Counted from the stretch's first letter, positions 1-7,414 are shown. The stretch is DNA of 14,713 bases from an uncultured Clostridia bacterium (GCA_945910975.1 CAMDZY010000021.1:1-14713), one strand, 5' to 3'. Program-made: numbers and translations. Notes: a model not told the origin generated them from the letters alone.

Positions 1-669
1 CTTTTTCAGCAAGGACAGGTAGAGGGCGTAATTTATTTTGCGACGATCCCAACCCCACGGCACAAAGCGATTTTACAGAACTACCCGGTGCCGGTGGTGG
101 CGTTGAGCCAGAAAGTGGACTATCTGTCGTGTGTCTATCACAATGAACGTGAGGCGGCCAGGGATGTGGCGCGGGTTTTGCTGCGTGGCGGGCAGAAACA
201 TCCGGGCTACATCGGCGTCACGCCCAAAGACATCGCCGTGGGTACCGAACGCCGGTTGGGATTTTTGGACGCCGTTCGGGAAGTGGGTCTTTTGGTGCCG
301 GACGCCAATATGATGATTACCGGCTTCAACCTGGAGGATGGCGATAACGCTGCCCGTCGCTTGTTTGAACAGGCTCCTGAAATTGATGCCCTTTTTTGCG
401 CCACGGACACGCTTGCGATTGGCGCGATGCAGTATATCAAAGCGACTGGCCGCAAAATTCCGCAGGATGTGAGTATTGTCGGTGTCGGGCATTCGCGGAT
501 GACGGAAATTGTTACCCCGCGGCTTACGACGGCGCATCTGTTCCTGGAAACCGCCGGAGCCGAAGCGGCGCAGATGCTGCTGCAAATTCTGGATACCGGC
601 ATGGATCTGAAAAAGCGGGTAGAATTGGGCTATGAGATTATCCCGCAGGAGTCTGTGAAAAGCGTATAA
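1..669 (+). CDS. scrR: LacI-family transcriptional repressor, C-terminal part (probable sucrose regulator)
   Basis: This is the effector-binding and dimerisation part of a LacI/GalR-family repressor. The window edge cuts off the 5' end, so the N-terminal helix-turn-helix is not seen, and the frame is open from base 1. Visible family traits are EGVIYFAT near the start (a core strand of the periplasmic-binding-protein fold), HPGYIGV, ATDTLAIGAMQYIKATG and IPQDVSIVGVG. Near the C-terminus, TPRLTTAHL corresponds to the usual P-x-LTT segment. It lies directly upstream, on the same strand, of a sucrose PTS operon whose promoter carries a LacI-type operator (AAACCGGTTT). I infer that it represses that operon and is released by a sucrose-derived ligand. 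Family assignment is firm; the name scrR rests on context only. Confidence 0.88.
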   Translation, partial: LFQQGQVEGVIYFATIPTPRHKAILQNYPVPVVALSQKVDYLSCVYHNEREAARDVARVLLRGGQKHPGYIGVTPKDIAVGTERRLGFLDAVREVGLLVPDANMMITGFNLEDGDNAARRLFEQAPEIDALFCATDTLAIGAMQYIKATGRKIPQDVSIVGVGHSRMTEIVTPRLTTAHLFLETAGAEAAQMLLQILDTGMDLKKRVELGYEIIPQESVKSV

Positions 670-687
670 AATCAGTTTCATAAATAC

Positions 688-723
688 AAAGCGTGTTTTT
701 AGACGATTCCACGCGGCTTTTGT
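688..723 (+). terminator. weak possible terminator after the LacI-family gene
   Basis: GCGTG (691-695) can pair with CACGC (710-714). A short T run follows (718-721), with AAA before the left arm. The loop is long (14 nt) and the U tract short, so this is at best a weak intrinsic terminator. No better candidate was seen between the regulator and the sucrose operon. Confidence 0.25.
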
Positions 724-752
724 GCATGATGCTGTAAAAATATCTGAAAAAT

Positions 753-766
753 TGGAGAATACTCCA
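753..766. repeat. perfect short inverted repeat upstream of the scrA promoter
   Basis: TGGAG-AATA-CTCCA is a perfect 5-bp inverted repeat with a 4-nt centre, and partial A/T symmetry extends outward (AAAT before, ATTT after). It ends 3 bp before the proposed -35 at 769-774, a place where an activator could bind. It is unlike the AAACCGGTTT operator, so it would be read by a different protein. It may be chance in an AT-rich stretch. Confidence 0.35.
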
Positions 767-768
767 TA

Positions 769-796
769 TTTACATTTAAATAAATTTTGATAAAAT
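769..796 (+). promoter_or_regulatory. predicted sigma-A promoter of the sucrose PTS operon
   Basis: TTTACA (769-774) and TAAAAT (791-796) each match 5 of 6 consensus bases and are separated by 16 bp. TG at 788-789 lies just before the -10. Transcription would start near 803, immediately before the operator at 811-820, which suits repression by the LacI-family protein. The region is AT-rich and other -35/-10 pairs can be drawn, so the exact pair is uncertain. Confidence 0.55.
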
Positions 797-810
797 ATGA
801 AATAGATAAG

Positions 811-820
811 AAACCGGTTT
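811..820. promoter_or_regulatory. LacI-family operator AAACCGGTTT
   Basis: This perfect 10-bp palindrome fits the LacI/GalR half-site pattern AANCGNTT with the central CpG. It lies about 8-17 bp downstream of the predicted transcription start and 30 bp before the scrA start codon. A bound repressor there would block initiation or promoter escape. The adjacent upstream gene encodes a LacI-family protein, the natural candidate to bind it. The pattern is seen directly; binding is inferred. Confidence 0.7.
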
Positions 821-850
821 TACAAAAAAACAAAAAAGGGGAGTTTCACA

Positions 851-2734
851 ATGGATTACAGCAAATCGGCTTCCGGCATTCTGAAACACATTGGCGGGAA
901 AGAAAACATTGTTTCCGCCGCACACTGCGCCACACGGCTGCGCTTGGTCATCGCGGACAACGCGAAATGCGACAAAGACGCGCTGGAAGAAGTAGAGGGC
1001 GTCAAGGGTGTATTTGAAGCCTCCGGCCAGCTACAAATCATCTTCGGCACCGGCGTTGTAAACAAGGTCTACGACGCATTTATCGCACAGGCGGGCATCA
1101 CCGCCGCCACTAAGGAAGAGGTCAAGTCCGCTGCCGCCAAAAAGGGCAATCCCTTCCAGCGCTTTATCAAAACACTTGGCGACATCTTCGTTCCCATCAT
1201 TCCGGCCATTGTAGCATCCGGCTTCCTGATGGGCATCATGGAATCTTTGAATTTCCTGATCGGCAAGGGCTACATCTCCATGTCGACGGACAACGTACTT
1301 TTCGTCCTGGCCAACCTCTTTTCCAACACCGCGTATGTCTTCTTGCCGGTACTGATCGGCTTCTCCGCTGCCAAGGTTTTCGGTGGCAATCAATACCTCG
1401 GCGGCGTCATCGGTATGATCATGGTGCATCCGGAACTGCAAAACGCATGGACCATGTCCGGCGGCATCGACCGGTATCTGGATGTGTTCGGACTTTGGCA
1501 AGTGCCGATGGTCGGCTACCAAGGGCACGTGATCTCCGTGATTATCGCCGTGTTTGTGATGTGCCAGATTGAAAAATTCCTGCACAAGCGCGTTCCTTCT
1601 ATGCTCGACTTGTTCGTCACACCGCTGGTTTCCGTGTTTGTCACCGGATTTTTGACCATGACGGTTATCGGCCCTGTGTTCAATACGGTTGAAAGCGGCA
1701 TCATCAGCGGCATTCAAGCCCTGATTTCGATTCCCTTTGGCATCGGTTCGCTGATTATGGGCGCGTTGTATGCGCCGACAGTGGTCACCGGCATCCACCA
1801 TATGTACACCATCATCGACCTTGGACAGATCCAGCAGTACGGCGTGACCTATTGGCTGCCGCTGGCTTCCGCCGCCAACATTGCGCAGGGTGCCGCAGCA
1901 CTGGCTGTGGCATTGAAAACCAAGGATAGAAAGCTCAAATCCATGGCACTTCCGTCCTCTTTGTCTGCGTTCATGGGCATTACGGAGCCTGCTATTTTCG
2001 GCGTGAACATCCGCTTTTTCCGTCCCTTTATCTGTGCCTGCATCGGCGGTGGCGTGGGCGCCATGTTTGCCTCCATTACCCAGTTGGGCGCTACCGGAAC
2101 CGGCGTTACCGGCATTTTCGGTGTCCTGCTGTGCCTGAATGCACCCATCAAGTACATCCTCATGTTCCTGATCTCTGCCGGCGTGTCTTTTGGACTGACA
2201 TGGATGTTCGGCTACAAAGATACCACAAGCAAAAAAGCACCCGCAAAGCAGCCTGACGGATCGGAAGAATCGCTGCCCATGGCAGACGGTGCGTTGCGCA
2301 TCCTTGCGCCCATTGCCGGAACCGTTGTTCCGCTTTCCGAAACCGGCGATGAAACCTTTGCCGGGGAGATTCTCGGAAAGGGGTTTGCCATCCGTCCTAC
2401 CGAGGGTAAGGTGATTGCGCCTTGCGATGGCACAGTGTCTGCAACCATGGGACACGCAGTGTGTCTGGAATGCGACAACGGTCTGGAGCTGCTGATTCAC
2501 GTCGGCATTGACACAGTGAAACTGGGCGGCAAGCATTATACCTCCTTGGTCAAAGAAGGACAGCACGTTCGGGCGGGCGAAAAACTGATGGAGTTTGACA
2601 TCCCCGCCATCGAAGCTGAGGGCTTCCGAACGATCACCCCGGTTATCGTTACAAATTCCGATGATTATTCCGACGTCACCGGCATCTCGGGTGATGTCCC
2701 GGCAGGACAGCCCATGATGGCCGTTCAGAAGTAA
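851..2734 (+). CDS. scrA: PTS EIIBCA transporter, probably sucrose-specific
   Basis: This 627-residue membrane permease imports and phosphorylates a sugar, here most likely sucrose to sucrose-6-phosphate. Domain order is IIB (about 1-85), IIC (about 105-460), a polar linker and a Crr-type IIA (about 485-627). The IIB phosphocysteine is Cys26 in HCATRLR. IIC is strongly hydrophobic with the conserved GITEP motif at 376-380. IIA carries His535 (GHAV) and His550 (LLIHVGIDTV), 15 residues apart like His75 and His90 of E. coli IIA-Glc; His550 is the phosphorylation site. AAGGGGAG (836-843) sits 7 nt before the ATG. The gene opens the operon and ends 10 bp before the hydrolase gene. The fold suits the glucose/sucrose/trehalose/beta-glucoside superfamily. 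Sucrose specificity comes from the next two genes, so trehalose or beta-glucoside remain formal alternatives. Confidence 0.9.
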   Translation: MDYSKSASGILKHIGGKENIVSAAHCATRLRLVIADNAKCDKDALEEVEGVKGVFEASGQLQIIFGTGVVNKVYDAFIAQAGITAATKEEVKSAAAKKGNPFQRFIKTLGDIFVPIIPAIVASGFLMGIMESLNFLIGKGYISMSTDNVLFVLANLFSNTAYVFLPVLIGFSAAKVFGGNQYLGGVIGMIMVHPELQNAWTMSGGIDRYLDVFGLWQVPMVGYQGHVISVIIAVFVMCQIEKFLHKRVPSMLDLFVTPLVSVFVTGFLTMTVIGPVFNTVESGIISGIQALISIPFGIGSLIMGALYAPTVVTGIHHMYTIIDLGQIQQYGVTYWLPLASAANIAQGAAALAVALKTKDRKLKSMALPSSLSAFMGITEPAIFGVNIRFFRPFICACIGGGVGAMFASITQLGATGTGVTGIFGVLLCLNAPIKYILMFLISAGVSFGLTWMFGYKDTTSKKAPAKQPDGSEESLPMADGALRILAPIAGTVVPLSETGDETFAGEILGKGFAIRPTEGKVIAPCDGTVSATMGHAVCLECDNGLELLIHVGIDTVKLGGKHYTSLVKEGQHVRAGEKLMEFDIPAIEAEGFRTITPVIVTNSDDYSDVTGISGDVPAGQPMMAVQK

Positions 2735-2744
2735 AGGAAACAAT

Positions 2745-4193
2745 ATGAATGCATTGAATCGAGATCTAACCGCATTGGTACGACACGTTGAGCGGGAAGG
2801 CCTGGCACTTGCCAACGCAGACCCCCGCAGACTGGGTTACCATCTGATGCCGCCTGTTGGCTGGATGAACGACCCCAACGGCCTGTGCTGGTATCAGGGA
2901 AACTACCATGTTTTTTTCCAGTACAGTCCATTCAATGCCAATCGTGGCGTGATCTTTTGGGGACACTGGAGCAGCCCCGACCTGCTGCATTGGCAGCAGC
3001 TGCCTGTTTTCCTCTGTCCCGATCAGCCTTGGAATGTCCACGGTGTGTTTTCCGGCTCTGCGCTGGTTGAAGATGACGCGCTATATCTCTACTACACCGG
3101 CAGCGTGAAACACATGGGGGATTATGACTACATCAACAGCGGCAGAGATTCCAACACGGCGCTTGCCATCACCCGTGACGGTGTCCACGCGGATTCCAAC
3201 CGGCTGCTTCTGACAAGCAAGGACTACCCCGCAGATGCAAGCTGCCATGTGCGCGACCCCAAGGTATGGAAACAGGACGGAAAATATTACATGGTTCTGG
3301 GCGAAAGAACCACGGACAGTGTTGGGAAAGTCCTTGTTTACGAATCGGATGACAAGCTCTGCTGGACACACATCAACACACTGCAAACGCCACAACCCTT
3401 TGGCTATATGTGGGAGTGCCCGGATTTGTTCGAGATTGACGGACAGACCATCCTGGCCGTGTCCCCGCAGGGCGTGGCGCAGAACAAAAATCATTTTCAA
3501 AACATCTATTCCTGTGGCTATTTCCCGCTGCATGGCGATTTCCGGAGTGCGTATACGCTCGGAGCATATCAGGAAGCCGACCTTGGTTTTGACTATTACG
3601 CGCCGCAGAGCTTCCTTGCACCGGACGGCAGGCGTATTGTCCTTGGCTGGATGGGGATGCCGGATGCGTCCTACAAAAACCCCACCGCCGATGAAAACGG
3701 CTGGCAGCACGCCATGACCGTTCCCCGCGAGCTGCACTGGAACGGACGTGCGGTGACTGCCCAGCCCATTCGGGAGCTGGAACAGCTTCGCCGAAACCGC
3801 CGGGAGTTTTCCTTTGACGGCACCGCGCATACGGAATATTCTGCGCAGGCAGACATGGAAATTGTCAATTTGGGAACCTTTCTTCGGCTCACATTGGGTG
3901 ACGATTTGCAAATCACGTATGCCGACGGATTGTTGCGCTTGCATCTGTACGCACATAGTGGATATGGCCGCACCACGCGGGTCGCGGAGGTTAGCGCATT
4001 GCAGGAGCTGCGCATTTTGCTGGACAGTTCCTCTTGTGAGATCTTTCTCAACGGCGGCGAGCAAGTCATGACCACGCGGTTTTACCCAGGAATAAATCAT
4101 CAATGCACATTCGAAGGCAAGGGCTTGGTGAAGCTTTACGACATGGAATCCATGGAATTTGCCTATGCGGAAGGGAAGGAGGAAGCCCATTGA
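2745..4193 (+). CDS. scrB: sucrose-6-phosphate hydrolase (GH32 family)
   Basis: This 482-residue cytoplasmic enzyme should split sucrose-6-phosphate into glucose-6-phosphate and fructose. The three GH32 signatures are present: WMNDPNG with the nucleophile Asp43, RDPKVW with the transition-state-stabilising Asp171, and WECPD with the acid/base Glu224. These lie in the N-terminal five-bladed propeller; the last 130 or so residues fit the C-terminal beta-sandwich. There is no signal peptide, which agrees with an intracellular substrate delivered by the PTS rather than a secreted invertase or levanase. AAAGGAAA overlaps the scrA stop just upstream of the ATG. The last four bases (TTGA) overlap the start of the fructokinase gene, suggesting translational coupling. 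Length is normal for the family. Confidence 0.95.
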   Translation: MNALNRDLTALVRHVEREGLALANADPRRLGYHLMPPVGWMNDPNGLCWYQGNYHVFFQYSPFNANRGVIFWGHWSSPDLLHWQQLPVFLCPDQPWNVHGVFSGSALVEDDALYLYYTGSVKHMGDYDYINSGRDSNTALAITRDGVHADSNRLLLTSKDYPADASCHVRDPKVWKQDGKYYMVLGERTTDSVGKVLVYESDDKLCWTHINTLQTPQPFGYMWECPDLFEIDGQTILAVSPQGVAQNKNHFQNIYSCGYFPLHGDFRSAYTLGAYQEADLGFDYYAPQSFLAPDGRRIVLGWMGMPDASYKNPTADENGWQHAMTVPRELHWNGRAVTAQPIRELEQLRRNRREFSFDGTAHTEYSAQADMEIVNLGTFLRLTLGDDLQITYADGLLRLHLYAHSGYGRTTRVAEVSALQELRILLDSSSCEIFLNGGEQVMTTRFYPGINHQCTFEGKGLVKLYDMESMEFAYAEGKEEAH

Positions 4194-5152
4194 AACGAGT
4201 TGTGGCGATCGGCGAATTGCTGATTGACTTTTTGCCCCAGGAAAAGGGCTGCGCGCTGCGCGATGTGGTGCGGTTTGAGCGAAGAGCGGGTGGCGCACCT
4301 GCCAACGTGGTCACAGCGGTGAGCTGTTTGGGCGGTGAGGGGGCAATGATCTCGCAGGTGGGCAAGGATGCCTTTGGCGAATACATCCTGGAAGTCCTGC
4401 GGCAAAACGGCGTTGATACACGCTATGTATTTCAAACCGACCGCGCACACACCGGACTTGCCTTCGTGTCGTTGGATGCCGGCGGAGATCGGGAGTTCTC
4501 TTTCTTCCGCAACCCCAGCGCCGATCTGCTCCTTGCACCGGAGCAGATCGAAGAAGCAATGCTGGACAACTGCGGAACGCTGCATTTTTGCTCTGTCGAT
4601 TTGGCCGATTCTCCAATGAAGCAGGCAACAAAGGAGCTGATCGAACTGGCAAAGCGGAAGCAGCTGCTGATCAGCTTTGACCCCAATGTCAGACTTCCTT
4701 TGTGGAATGCTCCGGAAGCCTGCCAAAGTGCTATCCGGGAATTTCTTCCTTACGCCGATTTGGTGAAGCTGTCCGACGACGAGCTAGAATTTGTCACGGG
4801 CTGTCGCGACGACAGGGAAGCGGCCGAAATGCTGTTCCGGCTTGGCTGCCGGATGCTTCTGGTCACCAAGGGCGCCAACGGATCAGCAGTATACACAAAA
4901 AATGCCCATGCGAGCTACGGCGTGGTTGCAGGCCCTGTTGTGGACACCACCGGCGCCGGAGATTCCTTCATCGGTTCTTTCTTGTTCCAGCTGATGCGGG
5001 ATTGTGTCAGGCCGGACACGTTGGGACACTTGAATGAGAAAAACTTAGAAGATTACCTGCGTTTTTCGGCAGGACACGCCGCCTTGACGGTTGCCAAAAA
5101 GGGTGCCGTCATGGCGTCAATGAATGAAATGATTCGGAGGAATACAAAATGA
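4190..5152 (+). CDS. scrK: fructokinase (PfkB/ribokinase family)
   Basis: This enzyme phosphorylates the fructose released by ScrB to fructose-6-phosphate, using ATP. PfkB signatures are visible: GGAPANVV (residues 34-41) in the sugar-binding N-terminal part, and DTTGAGDSFIGSF near the C-terminus with the catalytic base Asp258. I place the start at TTG 4190. AAGGAGG (4176-4182) lies 7 nt upstream, the product then begins MKRVVAIGELLIDF as in family members, and its length of 320 residues is typical. A longer frame opens at ATG 4103, but it lies inside scrB and would add 29 residues not expected in the family. The start overlaps the scrB stop by 4 bp (TTGA), and the stop overlaps the ptsH start (ATGA). 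Confidence 0.92.
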   Translation: MKRVVAIGELLIDFLPQEKGCALRDVVRFERRAGGAPANVVTAVSCLGGEGAMISQVGKDAFGEYILEVLRQNGVDTRYVFQTDRAHTGLAFVSLDAGGDREFSFFRNPSADLLLAPEQIEEAMLDNCGTLHFCSVDLADSPMKQATKELIELAKRKQLLISFDPNVRLPLWNAPEACQSAIREFLPYADLVKLSDDELEFVTGCRDDREAAEMLFRLGCRMLLVTKGANGSAVYTKNAHASYGVVAGPVVDTTGAGDSFIGSFLFQLMRDCVRPDTLGHLNEKNLEDYLRFSAGHAALTVAKKGAVMASMNEMIRRNTK

Positions 5153-5409
5153 AACAGTTTACTTACACCGTCACCGACCCCCTGGGCATCCATGCCCGCC
5201 CCGCCGGCCAGCTTGCCAAGGTTGCAAAATCCTTTGCCGACACCGTTGTGACCGTGGCAAAAGATGGAGCCGCCGTCAAAGCCAGCCAGTTGATGAAGCT
5301 GATGAGCCTTGGCGTCAAAGCCGGCGACACGATCACTGTCACCGCCGAAGGTGCAAACGAGGATGCAGCCATTGCTGCCGTCCGGGAGTTTGTCGAAAAT
5401 AATCTGTAA
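5149..5409 (+). CDS. ptsH: HPr, phosphocarrier protein of the PTS
   Basis: This 86-residue cytosolic carrier passes phosphate from Enzyme I to the IIA domain. The active site GIHARPAG places His15 at the canonical position. Ser46 is also present (KASQLM), so it could be a target of HPr kinase/phosphorylase and serve CcpA-type catabolite control, as in other Bacillota. It is not a Crh paralogue, which would lack His15. Around Ser46 the usual SIMGVMSLG reads SQLMKLMSLG, so the normally hydrophobic residue 47 is Gln, and Lys replaces Gly at position 50. GGAGG (5136-5140) lies 8 nt before the ATG, which overlaps the scrK stop. Its location in a sucrose operon, not a separate ptsHI locus, is unusual. 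Confidence 0.95.
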   Translation: MKQFTYTVTDPLGIHARPAGQLAKVAKSFADTVVTVAKDGAAVKASQLMKLMSLGVKAGDTITVTAEGANEDAAIAAVREFVENNL

Positions 5410-5436
5410 AAAAACCGCTCAACGGAGGAAAATGCC

Positions 5437-7086
5437 ATGATTCTGATGCAAGGAAAGGGCGTGTCCAAGGGTGTTATCAGCGGCGCGCTGTATTTCCTCC
5501 GACGCCATACCGGCGAAATTACGAAAACCGCCGCAGATGTGGATGCGGAAAAAGCTCGTTTTGCCGCTGCCCAACAGACTGCCATTGCGCAGCTGGAAGC
5601 GCTTGCGGAAAAGTGCCGTGAGGAGGCAGGTGAGAAAACCGCGATCCTCTTTGAAACCCATGCCATGTTTGTCGAGGACGAGGATTTTGTGGAGTGCATC
5701 CAATCCATGATGGAGGAGGAAAACACCACCGCAGAATATGCCGTCCAACAGGCAGGGGAACAGTTCGCCGCGATGTTTGCTGCGATGGACGATGCCTATA
5801 TGCAGGCCAGAGCGGCGGATATCCGCGATGTGGCACGGCGGCTGGTGGATATTTTGCAAGGTGCCGGCGAGTGCGGCATCGACTCTGAAACGCCGGTCAT
5901 CCTGGCGGCAGACGATTTGGCACCTTCTGAAACCTTACAGTTGGATAAGAGCAAGATTTTAGGTTTTGCGACCATGGGCGGCTCCGGCAACAGTCACACT
6001 GCGATTTTGGCAAGAACCATGGGCATCCCAGCAGTCTGCGGTCTGGGCAGCGAGCTAAAAGAGGAATACGCAGGCAGAGTGGCGTACATTGACGGCGAAA
6101 CCGGCAAAATGGTCATCGAACCGGACGAGCTGACCTTGCAGGCGTTCAAGAACAAATACGAAAAACAACAGCAGCGGAAACAACTGCTTGCCACCATGAA
6201 GGGACAGGAGGATGTGACGCTGGACGGCAGAAAAATCAAGCTCTACTGCAACATCGGTTCTCCCGATGATGTGAGTGCCGTTCTGAGCAACGATGCACAG
6301 GGCATCGGGCTGTTCCGTTCGGAATTTCTGTATCTTGCTGCGGAGGATTACCCCAGCGAGGATGCGCAGTTTGAGGCGTATCGTTCTGTTGCTGCCGCCA
6401 TGGACGGCAAACGCGTGATCATCCGCACATTGGACATCGGCGCAGACAAGCAGGTGGATTATTTCCATCTCGACAAAGAAGAAAATCCTGCCATGGGTCT
6501 GCGCGCCATCCGCATCTGCCTGAACCGACCCGAAATTTTCCGAACCCAGCTCCGGGCGCTGTACCGTGCTTCGGCTTTCGGCAAAATCGCCATCATGTTC
6601 CCGATGATTGCCTCTGTCTGGGAAGTCAAGGAGTGTAAGCGTGCTTGCCAGGCTGTCATGACGGAACTGGACAAGGAAGGCATTCCATATAACCCGGATA
6701 CGGAAATCGGCATCATGATCGAAACCCCCGCTGCGGTATTCATGGCCGATGAGCTTGCCCAGCTTGTGGATTTTTTCAGCGTTGGCACCAACGACCTGAC
6801 CCAGTACACGCTGGCCTGTGACCGCCAATGCAACGATTTGGGCAAATTCTTCGACCCACATCACCCGGCAGTCCTCCGTGCGCTAAAACACACGGCCGAT
6901 GCCGCACACAAAGCAGGCATCTGGGTAGGCATCTGCGGCGAATTGGGCGCCGACATCAGCCTTTTGCCAACCTTCCTGGCAATTGGCATTGATGAACTGA
7001 GCGTATCGCCCTCGGCGGTGCTGCCGCTACGGGCAGAGATTCGCAAGAGCATTGCCCAGACCTGTACACTGGATTTACTGCAATAA
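5437..7086 (+). CDS. ptsI: PTS Enzyme I (phosphoenolpyruvate-protein phosphotransferase)
   Basis: Enzyme I takes phosphate from PEP and transfers it to HPr, the first step of the sucrose phosphorelay. The phospho-histidine is His187 in GGSGNSHTAIL, at the end of the N-terminal HPr-binding and swivel domains. The PEP-binding TIM barrel shows GIGLFRSEFLYL, IRTLDIGADK, GTNDLTQYTLACDR and GICGELGAD with the conserved Cys500. The protein has 549 residues, against about 570-575 in E. coli or B. subtilis. The active residues keep near-canonical numbers, so the shortfall lies in the last helices after Cys500 (49 residues remain, against about 73 in E. coli). No frameshifted continuation was seen. GGAGG (5424-5428) sits 8 nt before the ATG. 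This is the last gene of the operon, followed by a strong terminator. Confidence 0.95.
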   Translation: MILMQGKGVSKGVISGALYFLRRHTGEITKTAADVDAEKARFAAAQQTAIAQLEALAEKCREEAGEKTAILFETHAMFVEDEDFVECIQSMMEEENTTAEYAVQQAGEQFAAMFAAMDDAYMQARAADIRDVARRLVDILQGAGECGIDSETPVILAADDLAPSETLQLDKSKILGFATMGGSGNSHTAILARTMGIPAVCGLGSELKEEYAGRVAYIDGETGKMVIEPDELTLQAFKNKYEKQQQRKQLLATMKGQEDVTLDGRKIKLYCNIGSPDDVSAVLSNDAQGIGLFRSEFLYLAAEDYPSEDAQFEAYRSVAAAMDGKRVIIRTLDIGADKQVDYFHLDKEENPAMGLRAIRICLNRPEIFRTQLRALYRASAFGKIAIMFPMIASVWEVKECKRACQAVMTELDKEGIPYNPDTEIGIMIETPAAVFMADELAQLVDFFSVGTNDLTQYTLACDRQCNDLGKFFDPHHPAVLRALKHTADAAHKAGIWVGICGELGADISLLPTFLAIGIDELSVSPSAVLPLRAEIRKSIAQTCTLDLLQ

Positions 7087-7092
7087 AACACG

Positions 7093-7137
7093 CCGCCGAA
7101 CCTGACTGCTTCAAAGCGTAGGCTCGGCGGAGTATTT
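7093..7137. terminator. intrinsic terminator after ptsI, apparently bidirectional
   Basis: CCGCCGA (7093-7099) plus CCT (7101-7103) pairs with AGG (7120-7122) plus TCGGCGG (7124-7130), with one mismatch, and AGTATTTTTA follows on the + strand. On the minus strand the same hairpin is followed by GTGTTTTATTG and comes just after the stop of the small gene at 7138-7338. It can therefore end both convergent transcripts. Confidence 0.85.
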
Positions 7138-7338
7138 TTATTCGCCATCATTTTGGGCGGCTTTTTTATAATCAATGATCCCGGTTATGCCTGAAATTAC
7201 AAGTATCACAGCAAGTACCAATGTTATGATCCAGTTATCCATGCTTTCTTTCCCGATCCATAATATGATAAATGACAATATTGCCAATACTCCAAATACC
7301 AACTGGCCGATGGAACAAATAAGATTCCATTTTTTCAT
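7138..7338 (-). CDS. small two-helix membrane protein, function unknown
   Basis: This 66-residue protein has two hydrophobic segments, about residues 8-28 and 34-54, separated by a short charged turn (GKESMDN). It ends in a polar tail, KKAAQNDGE. I do not recognise a family. The ATG at 7338 is preceded on the minus strand by AAAGTGAG (7347-7353 on the + strand), a fair ribosome site 8 nt away. The composition is that of a genuine membrane protein rather than an antisense shadow, and no other gene overlaps it. It lies only about 20 bp beyond the strong terminator of the SLH-lipase gene, leaving little room for a promoter of its own. Its stop is next to the terminator shared with ptsI. Confidence 0.7.
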   Translation of the reverse strand: MKKWNLICSIGQLVFGVLAILSFIILWIGKESMDNWIITLVLAVILVISGITGIIDYKKAAQNDGE

Positions 7339-7360
7339 TGTTTATCTCACTTTCATGCAC

Positions 7361-7407
7361 AAAAAAGGGCTGCCCCTCATTGTTTAGAAAACCATGAGAG
7401 GCAGCCC
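7361..7407 (-). terminator. strong intrinsic terminator of the SLH-lipase gene
   Basis: On the + strand, GGGCTGCCCCTCAT (7367-7380) and ATGAGAGGCAGCCC (7394-7407) form a 14-bp stem with one imperfect pair. The AAAAAA at 7361-7366 becomes TTTTTT after the stem when read on the minus strand. It begins 7 bp after the stop codon of the minus-strand gene at 7415-10456. This is an unusually long, stable terminator. Confidence 0.92.
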
Positions 7408-7414
7408 ACTTACG

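Noticed and set aside
1031..2815. Long minus-strand open frame of 594 codons opposite the EIIBCA gene
   Set aside because: The opposite strand has full PTS domain motifs. This frame gives a low-complexity His/Asp/Gly-rich translation typical of an antisense shadow.
4103..4189. Upstream extension of fructokinase to ATG 4103
   Set aside because: It lies inside scrB, lacks a ribosome site and is absent from the family's usual N-terminus; TTG 4190 with AAGGAGG is better.
3081..4298. Minus-strand open frame of 405 codons opposite scrB
   Set aside because: It is an antisense shadow of a GH32 gene with intact catalytic motifs, and it has no family signature of its own.
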